From contig PFJA01000144.1 of assembly GCA_002782905.1 (NCBI GenBank), positions 1 through 10,817 of the forward strand: a stretch of 10,817 nt of DNA, written 5' to 3'. A model generated the notes under the pieces. The model worked only from the letters and a program-made list of their open reading frames with translations, was not told where the DNA came from and did no database searches. Source of the stretch: Lysobacterales bacterium CG_4_10_14_3_um_filter_64_11 (GTDB taxonomy: Bacteria; Pseudomonadota; Gammaproteobacteria; Xanthomonadales; Xanthomonadaceae). Position 1 is the stretch's first letter, and each line of letters begins with the position of its first letter. Made by a program: the position numbers and the translations under genes. Below, in pieces: positions 1 to 5,680 of the stretch.

Positions 1-166
1 CGGTGGCAGCCTGCTCAGCATCGGCTCAGCCGCCGGGGTGGCGCTGATGGGACAATCCAAAGGCAATTACACGTTCTTCGGCCACCTGCGTTGGACGCCG
101 GCGATCGCGCTGGGTTACGGCGCCAGTATTGCTACCCACATGTGGCTCAACGCCAGCACCTTCTGA
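1..166 (+). CDS. nhaD: NhaD-type Na+/H+ antiporter, 3' end only
   Basis: Only the last 54 codons of a gene that begins before the window are present; the reading frame uses bases 2-4 as its first complete codon and stops at TGA 164-166. The tail contains GSAAGVALMGQ, then NYTFFGHLRWTP and a final hydrophobic stretch ending HMWLNASTF. This matches my recollection of the C-terminus of NhaD antiporters (ion transporter superfamily), which exchange cytoplasmic Na+ or Li+ for protons at the inner membrane. The catalytic core lies outside the window, so function is inferred from the tail alone. It lies 14 nt upstream of nhaA in the same direction, so the two are probably co-transcribed. An ArsB/CitM-type relative is the main alternative. 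Confidence 0.7.
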   Translation, partial: GGSLLSIGSAAGVALMGQSKGNYTFFGHLRWTPAIALGYGASIATHMWLNASTF

Positions 167-180
167 ACCGACGAGATCCC

Positions 181-1404
181 ATGAAAAACCACAACACCTC
201 GCTACTGCACGCCCCGGTCATTCCACTGCTCAGTGATTTTTTCCGCACCGAATCGGCCGCCGGCATCGTGTTGATGGTCACCGCATTGGTTGCCTTGATC
301 TCCGCCAACTCCCCGCTTGCGCCGCTCTACGATCTGCTGCTGAACACCCCCGTCGAAGTTCGCATTGGTGCGTTGCAGATCGCCAAGCCACTGCTGCTGT
401 GGGTCAACGATGGCTTGATGGCGGTGTTCTTTCTGCTGGTGGGCCTGGAGCTCAAGCGCGAGCTGATCGATGGCGAGCTGTCGAGTTTGCGTACCGCGCT
501 GCTGCCCGCCATTGCCGCCGTCGGCGGCATGGCGCTGCCGGCGCTGGTTTATCTGGGTATCAATCACGACAATGCACAGGTCATGCGCGGCTGGGCGATA
601 CCGACGGCAACCGACATCGCGTTCGCACTCGGCGTTTTGTCGCTGCTGGGCTCACGGGTGCCGGTCGGGCTCAAGGTATTGCTGACTTCGATCGCCATCT
701 TCGATGACATCGGCGCGGTCGCGATCATTGCGATCTTTTATACCGACCATTTGTCATTCACGGCCCTGGCCGTGGCTGCGTCCTGCATCAGCGTGCTCGC
801 CGTACTCAACTGGCGGGGCGTGACCGCACGCAGCGTGTACCTGGCGATCGGCGTGGTGATGTGGGTAGCACTGCTCAAATCCGGCGTGCATGCCACCCTG
901 AGCGGGGTGATCTTGGCACTGTTCATCCCGATCCGCGCCCCCGATGCCGATGCCCCGTCGCCGCTGAAGTGTCTGGAATCGGATCTGCATGCCACCGTAG
1001 CGTTCATGGTTTTGCCGATTTTTGCGTTCTGCAACGCCGGCGTGGCGTTGGCTGGGGTCGGCGTGCAAGAGTTGTTGCACCCGGTACCACTGGGCATCGC
1101 GATGGGTCTGGTGATTGGCAAACAGATCGGCGTGTTCGGGTTCTGCTGGCTGGCGATCCGCACCGGCATTGGTGCATTGCCGAGCGGGGTGTCGTGGTTG
1201 TCGCTGTATGGCCTGTCAATGCTGTGCGGCATCGGCTTCACGATGAGTCTGTTCATCGGCAGCCTGGCCTTTGACGGCAGCAATTTTGCGTCATTGTTCG
1301 ACGAGCGCCTCGGTATCCTGGTCGGGTCGTTGCTCTCGGGCGTGTTGGGCTATCTGGTTTTGCGCATCGCGCTGGCGCGCGACGCCGCAGTGCAAACCCG
1401 TTGA
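181..1404 (+). CDS. nhaA: Na+/H+ antiporter NhaA
   Basis: NhaA is an inner-membrane antiporter that expels one Na+ (or Li+) for two H+ and is active mainly at alkaline pH. The predicted protein has 407 residues, close to the usual 380-400, and is a chain of hydrophobic helices. Key residues are visible: D145 in TATDIAFALG and the D175-D176 pair in AIFDDIGAVAII correspond to E. coli D133 and D163/D164, and K314 in IGKQIGVFGF to K300. The N-terminal block LLSDFFRTESAAGIVLM (16-32) is typical of the family. The frame is open upstream to 91, but that part overlaps the nhaD tail and has no family similarity, so ATG 181 (protein starting MKNHNTSLLH) was chosen; its ribosome-binding site is weak (a GAG around 172-175). 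The 14-nt gap to nhaD suggests one operon. Confidence 0.96.
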   Translation: MKNHNTSLLHAPVIPLLSDFFRTESAAGIVLMVTALVALISANSPLAPLYDLLLNTPVEVRIGALQIAKPLLLWVNDGLMAVFFLLVGLELKRELIDGELSSLRTALLPAIAAVGGMALPALVYLGINHDNAQVMRGWAIPTATDIAFALGVLSLLGSRVPVGLKVLLTSIAIFDDIGAVAIIAIFYTDHLSFTALAVAASCISVLAVLNWRGVTARSVYLAIGVVMWVALLKSGVHATLSGVILALFIPIRAPDADAPSPLKCLESDLHATVAFMVLPIFAFCNAGVALAGVGVQELLHPVPLGIAMGLVIGKQIGVFGFCWLAIRTGIGALPSGVSWLSLYGLSMLCGIGFTMSLFIGSLAFDGSNFASLFDERLGILVGSLLSGVLGYLVLRIALARDAAVQTR

Positions 1405-1457
1405 ACCAGGCCTACCTGGCGCGATAGACTCGATTACCTCGAGCATATTCAACGCAA
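1405..1457. terminator. Weak hairpins between convergent nhaA and hmgA
   Basis: The 53 nt separating the converging stop codons hold two short inverted repeats: CCAGG/CCTGG (1406-1410 with 1415-1419, four-base loop) and CTCGA/TCGAG (1429-1433 with 1439-1443, five-base loop). Neither has a following T-run on either strand, so intrinsic termination is unconvincing. They may only contribute to 3'-end stability or to Rho-dependent ends. Confidence 0.25.
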
Positions 1458-2759
1458 TCAGCGCCTGGCGGGGTCAAAGTGCGCAGCCAACCCTTGCCAG
1501 CACTGCTGGTAATCGGACTGCCGCGTGCGCGATTCCAACGCCTGGCGGGTGGGATGCAACACCAGCCGGGTTTCGAACATGAAGGCCATGGTGTCGGTGA
1601 TCACATCGGGCCGATTCAAATCGGCGCTGCTCGCTTTGTCAAAGGTGGCGGCGTCCGGGCCATGGCCGCTCATGCAGTTGTGCAGCGAACTGCCGCCCGG
1701 CACAAAGCCATCGGCCTTGGCGTCGTAGGCGCCATGCACCAGACCCATGAACTCGCTGGCGATGTTGCGATGAAACCACGGTGGCCGGAAGGTATGCTGC
1801 GCCACCAGCCAGCGCGGCGGGAAAATCGCAAAATCCAGATTGCCGACGCCGGGCGTGTCGGTGGGCGCGGTCAGCACCAAAAAAATGCTCGGATCGGGGT
1901 GATCGAAGCTGATCGAGCCGATCGTGTTGAAACGACGCAGATCGTATTTGCACGGCGTGTAATTACCCTGCCAGGCGACCACATCGAGCGGCGAATGGCC
2001 GATGTCGGCATGCCACAATCGGCCCTGAAACTTGGCGAGCAACTCAAACGCGCCATCGCGCTGCTCGTACGCCGCCAGCGGCGCCAGAAAGTCGCGTGCG
2101 TTGGCCAGCCCGTTGGAACCGATCGGCCCGAGATCGGGTAGGCGCAGCGCGGCGCCGAAGTTCTCGCAGACATAGCCGCGCGCCGCGCCATCGGGCAGAC
2201 TGATGCAAAAACGCATCCCGCGTGGAATCAGTGCTATTTCCTGCGGTTCCACCTCCAACACGCCCAACTCGGTGGCGATCCGCAGCCGCCCCTGCTGCGG
2301 CACGAGCAGCATTTCACCATCGGCGTTGTAAAAGTAGCGCGCGTCCATATCGGCATTGGCGGCGTACAGATGAATGGCGACACCGGTTTGCGCCGTTGGC
2401 CCACCATTGCCGGCCATGGTGAACAGGCCATCGATGAAATCCCGCGTTTTGCTGGGCATTTCCAACGGATTCCAACGCAGTTGATCCGGCGGCGCCGCCT
2501 GCTCGTCGAAGCGATTATGAAATGCGCCGGCCTCGATCAGCGAAAACGGGCCATGCACCGCTGCGGGCCGGATGCGATACAGCCAACTGCGCCGGTTGCT
2601 GGCGCGCGGCGCGGTAAACGCGGTGCCCGACAGCTGTTCGGCATACAACCCGAATGGGCAACGCTGCGGCGAGTTTTGCCCTGTGGGCAACGCGCCGGCC
2701 AGCGCCTCGCTGGCAAACTCGTTGCCGAACCCCGCCTGATACTCAAGCGTGCTCTTCAT
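1458..2759 (-). CDS. hmgA: Homogentisate 1,2-dioxygenase
   Basis: This cytoplasmic Fe(II) enzyme opens the ring of homogentisate to maleylacetoacetate in tyrosine/phenylalanine degradation. The protein from ATG 2759 is 433 residues, the normal family length, and starts MKSTLEYQAGFGNEFASEAL, which matches the conserved family N-terminus. The frame is open a further 68 codons upstream but that part looks non-coding, and no strong ribosome-binding site helps the choice. The iron ligands are present: H330 in RPPWFHRN, E336 in SEFMG and H366 in CMSGHGPD. Other conserved blocks are LPDLGPIGSNGLANARDFL and FDHPDPSIF. Odd point: the motif usually reading AWHGNYxPYKY reads AWQGNYTPCKY, so residue 264 (codon 1968-1970) is Gln where the catalytic His is expected, and residue 269 is Cys for Tyr. 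The next genes of the pathway (maleylacetoacetate isomerase, fumarylacetoacetase) are not in the window. Confidence 0.96.
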   Translation of the reverse strand: MKSTLEYQAGFGNEFASEALAGALPTGQNSPQRCPFGLYAEQLSGTAFTAPRASNRRSWLYRIRPAAVHGPFSLIEAGAFHNRFDEQAAPPDQLRWNPLEMPSKTRDFIDGLFTMAGNGGPTAQTGVAIHLYAANADMDARYFYNADGEMLLVPQQGRLRIATELGVLEVEPQEIALIPRGMRFCISLPDGAARGYVCENFGAALRLPDLGPIGSNGLANARDFLAPLAAYEQRDGAFELLAKFQGRLWHADIGHSPLDVVAWQGNYTPCKYDLRRFNTIGSISFDHPDPSIFLVLTAPTDTPGVGNLDFAIFPPRWLVAQHTFRPPWFHRNIASEFMGLVHGAYDAKADGFVPGGSSLHNCMSGHGPDAATFDKASSADLNRPDVITDTMAFMFETRLVLHPTRQALESRTRQSDYQQCWQGLAAHFDPARR

Positions 2760-2805
2760 TGATCCGGTACCCATAGCGCGACCCGTGCCGGCGCCAATGG
2801 TTGCG

Positions 2806-2833
2806 ATTGTAACGGTTCGCGTGGTGTCGGCAA
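2806..2833 (-). promoter_or_regulatory. Candidate sigma70 promoter of hmgA
   Basis: Read on the minus strand, TTGCCG (2833-2828) and TACAAT (2811-2806) are separated by 16 nt. They match the -35 consensus at four of six positions and the -10 at five of six. Transcription would begin near 2799, giving a leader of about 40 nt before the hmgA ATG. Position and match are plausible, but GC-rich DNA yields such pairs by chance. Confidence 0.35.
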
Positions 2834-2898
2834 GCGCTATCCGCACCGACCGTGCAACGCGCAGCGTGTTGCCTTGCGTGCCAATCATCGGCCCAATC

Positions 2899-2909
2899 TC
2901 ACTCAGTGA
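2899..2909. repeat. Short dyad TCACT-C-AGTGA
   Basis: A perfect five-base inverted repeat around a single central C lies in the hmgA / antitoxin intergenic region, upstream of the hmgA candidate promoter. It could be a small operator half-pair, but an 11-bp dyad is short enough to be chance. Confidence 0.2.
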
Positions 2910-2953
2910 ACCCTCAGACTCTTCAACAGTTCGCGATCCACGAAAAGCTCGCG

Positions 2954-2974
2954 TGATTGGCACTCTGCCAGTCA
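2954..2974. promoter_or_regulatory. 21-bp dyad, candidate operator
   Basis: The core TGGCA-CTC-TGCCA (2958-2970) is a perfect inverted repeat, and the symmetry continues outward with TGA/TCA (2954-2956 and 2972-2974), broken only by one T/G pair (2957/2971). Eight of nine positions per arm are therefore symmetric. The site lies between hmgA and the divergent antitoxin gene, about 120 nt from the candidate hmgA -35 and about 115 nt from the antitoxin start. This is the size and form of a dimeric regulator's operator. Which regulator would bind is unknown; no regulator of homogentisate degradation is encoded in the window. Confidence 0.35.
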
Positions 2975-3028
2975 GTCATCCCATTGGCGGCGACACGCAA
3001 TCACGTGGAGATACCGCTCATTTTTTCG

Positions 3029-3043
3029 TTTATTGCGAATAAA
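3029..3043. promoter_or_regulatory. AT-rich dyad, candidate antitoxin operator
   Basis: TTTATT-GCG-AATAAA is a perfect six-base inverted repeat around GCG. It sits in an unusually AT-rich patch (3021-3043) of otherwise GC-rich DNA, about 48 nt upstream of the antitoxin ATG, and overlaps the candidate -35 of that gene. Antitoxins with DNA-binding domains commonly repress their own promoter, so this is a natural candidate for autoregulation. That is inference from position and symmetry. Confidence 0.4.
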
Positions 3044-3061
3044 GCGCGGTTCGTCTAACAT
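3033..3061 (+). promoter_or_regulatory. Candidate promoter of the toxin-antitoxin pair
   Basis: TTGCGA (3033-3038) and TAACAT (3056-3061) are separated by 17 nt, each matching the sigma70 consensus at four of six positions. The start would be near 3068, 23 nt before the antitoxin ATG. The -35 lies inside the AT-rich dyad. Confidence 0.35.
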
Positions 3062-3090
3062 CGGATACCGGCCTACCGACGACACTCGCC

Positions 3091-3546
3091 ATGTCAGCCC
3101 GCCGCAATCAACGCCCTCCAATACTACCCACCGACCAGGACGCCGCACTCGCGCGCGTGAGCAGCCGCACGCTGGCTGCATGTATCGGCCACGGCCCCAG
3201 CGTGCGCTTGCGTGTGGTCGATGGCAACGACGAGATCGAAGTGCCGGTCGCAGCCCTGCGCATGCTGGTGGACATTCTGGCCAATATGGCTGAGGGCAAC
3301 GCGATCAGCATCGTGCCGATACATGCCGAACTCACCACCCAACAGGCCGCTGATTTTCTGCGGGTGTCGCGCCCACACGTTGTGGCGTTGGTCGAGCGGG
3401 GCGAACTAGCGCATCACAAGGCCGGTACGCACCGCCGAATCTACTTCAAGGATGTACTCGCCTACCGCAAGCATCGCCTGACCCAGGGCAAGATGGCACG
3501 CAACACGTTGGCCGAGCAGGCGCAAAAACTGGATATGGGTTATTGA
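3091..3546 (+). CDS. Excisionase-family HTH antitoxin, VapB50-like
   Basis: This predicted 151-residue protein has a helix-turn-helix of the excisionase/MerR-like type at about 81-106 (LTTQQAADFLRVSRPHVVAL..), followed by a wing-like segment GTHRRIYFKDVLAYRKHR (112-129). The N-terminal 75 residues are not a known domain to me and may mediate dimerisation. Proteins of this design are found upstream of PIN-domain toxins; Mycobacterium tuberculosis Rv3750c/VapB50, annotated as a possible excisionase, is the precedent I recall. It ends 3 nt before the toxin reading frame, the tight spacing usual for toxin-antitoxin operons. No clear ribosome-binding site precedes ATG 3091, but the protein is complete from there. 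The role as antitoxin and autorepressor is inferred from domain type and context. Its toxin partner is broken, so it may now be an orphan regulator. Confidence 0.75.
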   Translation: MSARRNQRPPILPTDQDAALARVSSRTLAACIGHGPSVRLRVVDGNDEIEVPVAALRMLVDILANMAEGNAISIVPIHAELTTQQAADFLRVSRPHVVALVERGELAHHKAGTHRRIYFKDVLAYRKHRLTQGKMARNTLAEQAQKLDMGY

Positions 3547-3549
3547 CGG

Positions 3550-4120
3550 ATGAGCGGCTTTGTAGCGGTCTACGACAGCCTGTGACCTTTACCCAGCAAC
3601 GCTGCGCGACCTGCTCATGCATCTGGCGCTATCCGGTCTGTATCGCGCCCGCTGGACTAAACGCATCCACGATGAGTGGGTCGCGGCGTAGTTGAGACGG
3701 CGACCTGACTTGTCAGTAGCAAACCTCGACTGGACTCGCGCGCCAATGGACTCGGCAGTTCCGGACTGTCTGGTAACTGACTGGGACGGACTGGAAACAG
3801 GGCTTGTACTGCCCGCCCCCAAGGATCGCCATGTTCTCGCCGCTGCGATACGTTGCCAAGCCGGCGCCATCGTTTCCTACAACACACGCGACTTTCCGGA
3901 GAGCGGGTTGCGGCAATTCGGCATCACCGCGCATCATCCTGACGAATTCGTTGAGCATGCCTTCGGCCTCAGCCCCGCTGCTGTCGGCAAGGCGGTGCGT
4001 GATCAGCGCGCCTGCTTGACCCGTCCAACCCGGCCAGTCGATGAGTTGATGGACACCTATCTGAAACCGGGTCTGGCGACCACCGTAGCCGCGTTGCACG
4101 ACCACGCTGACCTGCTGTAA
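3550..4120 (+). pseudogene. PIN-domain ribonuclease toxin (VapC50-like), frameshifted and nonsense-mutated
   Basis: Read from ATG 3550 the frame gives MSGFVAVYDSL and stops at TGA 3583. Removing one base near 3577 restores a frame that encodes YPATLRDLLMHLALSGLYRA, continues to HDEWVAA, meets an in-frame TAG at 3689-3691, then runs uninterrupted to TAA 4118. The repaired protein would be about 189 residues. It looks like a PIN domain followed by the C-terminal region seen in VapC50-type proteins (HHPDEFVEHAFGLSPAAV onwards). The acidic residues expected to bind the metal are all still encoded: D in VYD (3574-3576), E in HDEW (3674-3676), D in PKDRH (3824-3826) and D in NTRDF (3890-3892). Intact relatives would be RNA-cleaving toxins. 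Two independent lesions make expression of an active toxin unlikely. A short product started at TTG 3692 would lack the first acidic residues. Sequencing error could explain one lesion but less easily both. Confidence 0.85.
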
Positions 4121-4140
4121 TCGTTCGAAAAACAGCACCC

Positions 4141-5451
4141 TCACCGCATCGGCGCAACATCCTTCGGCCGGATTCGCACATCGCCTTCGCTGCCGGCGAT
4201 CAGCCGCGCGCCGCGGCCGAAGGTGAGGTAGCTGAACATCCATTGCGCGGCGACCAGAAACCGGTGGCGCATGCCGATCAGGAAATAGACGTGGGCGATG
4301 CCCCACACCCACCACGCCAGCCCGCCGCTGAGGGTGAAGCGGCCAAAATCGATCACCGCTTCGTGACGGCCGATGGTGGCGAGATTGCCGTAATGCCGAT
4401 AGCGAAACGGCGCTGGCCGCGGCGTGCCCTGCACCGCGGCGGCAATCACCTGTGCGACATACCGCCCGGCCTGCTTGGCGGCCGGTGCAATGCCAGGCAC
4501 CGGGCTGCCGTCGACGTTGGTCACGGCGGCGGTATCGCCGACGATGAAGATTTCCGGTTTGCCCGGCACGCTCAGATCCGCTTCCACCTGCGCACGGCCG
4601 GCGCGATCGCCGGCGGCACCGACCCATTGCGCTGCCAGCGATGCGGCAACACCGGCCGCCCAGATCACCGTGCCGGCCGGCAGGCGCTGATCGTTGACGA
4701 TCACCCCCTCGTTGTCGCAGCGGGTGACACGGGCGACGGTGTTGACCTCCACCCCGAGTTTTTCCAGCGCTCGCTGGGCGTGGATCGACAAGGCTTCAGG
4801 AAAAGTGGCCAGCACCCGCGGCCCGCCTTCGAGCAGGATGATGCGGGCCTGACGCGGATCGATGCGGCGAAAATCGCGCGCCAAAGCCACTTTCGCCAAC
4901 TCGGCAATGGCGCCGGACAGTTCCACCCCGGTCGGGCCACCGCCAACGATCACGAAGGTCATCAGCCGCGCGCGCTCGAACGGGTCGTCGCACAACTCGG
5001 CGTGCTCGAACGCGACCAGAATGCGCCGCCTGATGTCGGTGGCATCATCGACGCGCTTCAGGCCCGGCGCCACCGCTGCCCAGGCATCGTTGCCGAAGTA
5101 GTTGTGGCTGGCACCGGTGGCCAGCACCAGCCAATCGTAGCGATGGCAACTCGCATCATGCAGCCGCACCTCGCGCGCATCGGTGTTCACGCCGGTGACC
5201 GTGCCCAGCACTACCCGCGCGTTGCGCTGCGCGCGCAAAATCGAGCGCACCGGCCAGGCGATGTCCGCTGGCGTCAGGCCGGCCGTGGCCACCTGGTAGA
5301 GCAAGGGCTGGAACAGATGAAAATTGCGGCGATCAATCAGGGTGATGTCGACGCGCGCCTTGCGCAGGGCGATGGTGGCCGACAGCCCGGCGAAACCGGC
5401 GCCGACGATGACCACGTGCGGGCGGGCCTGTACTGCGTTTGGCGTTGGCAT
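4141..5451 (-). CDS. ndh: Type II NADH:quinone oxidoreductase (NDH-2)
   Basis: This 436-residue flavoprotein oxidises NADH and reduces membrane quinone without pumping protons. Two dinucleotide-binding folds are visible: GAGFAG at 17-22 (FAD) and GGGPTG at 170-175 (NADH). The FAD-contacting FIVGDTAAV ends the second half (D306), and PAAKQAG (323-329) corresponds to the AQxAxQ quinone-site motif. The C-terminal segment at about 379-418 (LAWWVWGIAHVYFLIGMRHR, then WMFSYLTFGRGARLI) is the amphipathic membrane anchor typical of NDH-2. The frame is open 82 codons further upstream, but ATG 5451 is preceded by AGAGGA with a six-base spacer, and the family N-terminus fits. It is convergent with the toxin remnant (20 nt apart) and divergent from ahcY. 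The protein could also be annotated generically as an FAD-dependent oxidoreductase, but the tail favours NDH-2. Confidence 0.92.
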   Translation of the reverse strand: MPTPNAVQARPHVVIVGAGFAGLSATIALRKARVDITLIDRRNFHLFQPLLYQVATAGLTPADIAWPVRSILRAQRNARVVLGTVTGVNTDAREVRLHDASCHRYDWLVLATGASHNYFGNDAWAAVAPGLKRVDDATDIRRRILVAFEHAELCDDPFERARLMTFVIVGGGPTGVELSGAIAELAKVALARDFRRIDPRQARIILLEGGPRVLATFPEALSIHAQRALEKLGVEVNTVARVTRCDNEGVIVNDQRLPAGTVIWAAGVAASLAAQWVGAAGDRAGRAQVEADLSVPGKPEIFIVGDTAAVTNVDGSPVPGIAPAAKQAGRYVAQVIAAAVQGTPRPAPFRYRHYGNLATIGRHEAVIDFGRFTLSGGLAWWVWGIAHVYFLIGMRHRFLVAAQWMFSYLTFGRGARLIAGSEGDVRIRPKDVAPMR

Positions 5452-5543
5452 CGAACGTCCTCTGCATTGGGTAGCCCGGGCTCTGACCACGCAGCACGGC
5501 AGGCGTTCACGCGCCATTGACTGCGCCGGTGGCGGCGGCGCGC

Positions 5544-5549
5544 TATAAT
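5544..5549 (+). promoter_or_regulatory. -10 element of the ahcY promoter
   Basis: A perfect TATAAT lies 7-9 nt before the first paired bases of the SAH riboswitch, exactly where a transcript carrying the aptamer should start (around 5556). The -35 is unclear: TTGACT at 5517-5522 matches well but is 21 nt away, and the hexamer at normal distance (CTGCGC, 5521-5526) is poor. The riboswitch leader position supports the -10 strongly. A promoter for the divergent ndh must lie in the same 229-nt gap but was not recognised. Confidence 0.65.
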
Positions 5550-5555
5550 TCGCGG

Positions 5556-5622
5556 CTGCCGAGGGGCGCTGCGACCTGTCACCCAGGCCAGGCTCGGCTG
5601 CAACACGTTCAACGGCGCCCGG
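5556..5622 (+). ncRNA. SAH riboswitch in the ahcY leader
   Basis: The sequence follows the S-adenosylhomocysteine riboswitch layout. P1 is GCCGAG (5558-5563) with CTCGGC (5593-5598). The pseudoknot is GGGCGC (5564-5569) with GCGCCC (5615-5620), all six pairs Watson-Crick. The conserved TGCGACC follows the first pseudoknot strand, with an internal hairpin CCTG/CAGG (5575-5578 with 5584-5587). CAGGCTCGG and AACGGCGCC are present at the expected points. Known members bind SAH and raise expression of SAH-recycling genes, chiefly ahcY, which is the gene 58 nt downstream. The element sits directly after a TATAAT, as expected for a 5' leader. The mechanism (start-site access or termination) is not settled by the sequence. 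Confidence 0.93.
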
Positions 5623-5667
5623 ATTCGCTCGGAAGATCGCGCTGCGCGCCACTTCCCCCACCCATCC

Positions 5668-5672
5668 GGAGG
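5668..5672 (+). promoter_or_regulatory. Ribosome-binding site of ahcY
   Basis: GGAGG lies eight bases before ATG 5681, a strong site that fixes the start. CTTCC at 5652-5656 could pair with it (one G-U), so the riboswitch might act by exposing or hiding this site; that is speculative. Confidence 0.75.
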
Positions 5673-5680
5673 CTGTACCG

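Noticed and set aside
1479..2141. Open frame of 220 codons antisense to hmgA
   Set aside because: A by-product of hmgA codon usage; no domain or ribosome-binding site.
2760..2963. 68-codon N-terminal extension of hmgA
   Set aside because: The family N-terminus begins at 2759; the upstream part is Arg/Thr/Ile rich without similarity and would run through the candidate promoter.
3565..3600. Programmed frameshift in the PIN gene
   Set aside because: No slippery heptamer or downstream stimulator is evident at the shift point, and a second in-frame TAG would remain, so decay is the simpler reading.
4243..5520. Open frame of 425 codons antisense to ndh
   Set aside because: It lies wholly over a well supported gene, the translated product resembles no family I know, and it has no credible start signal.
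5517..5549. TTGACT as -35 partner of TATAAT before ahcY
   Set aside because: The 21-nt spacer is longer than sigma70 normally tolerates; only the -10 is called.
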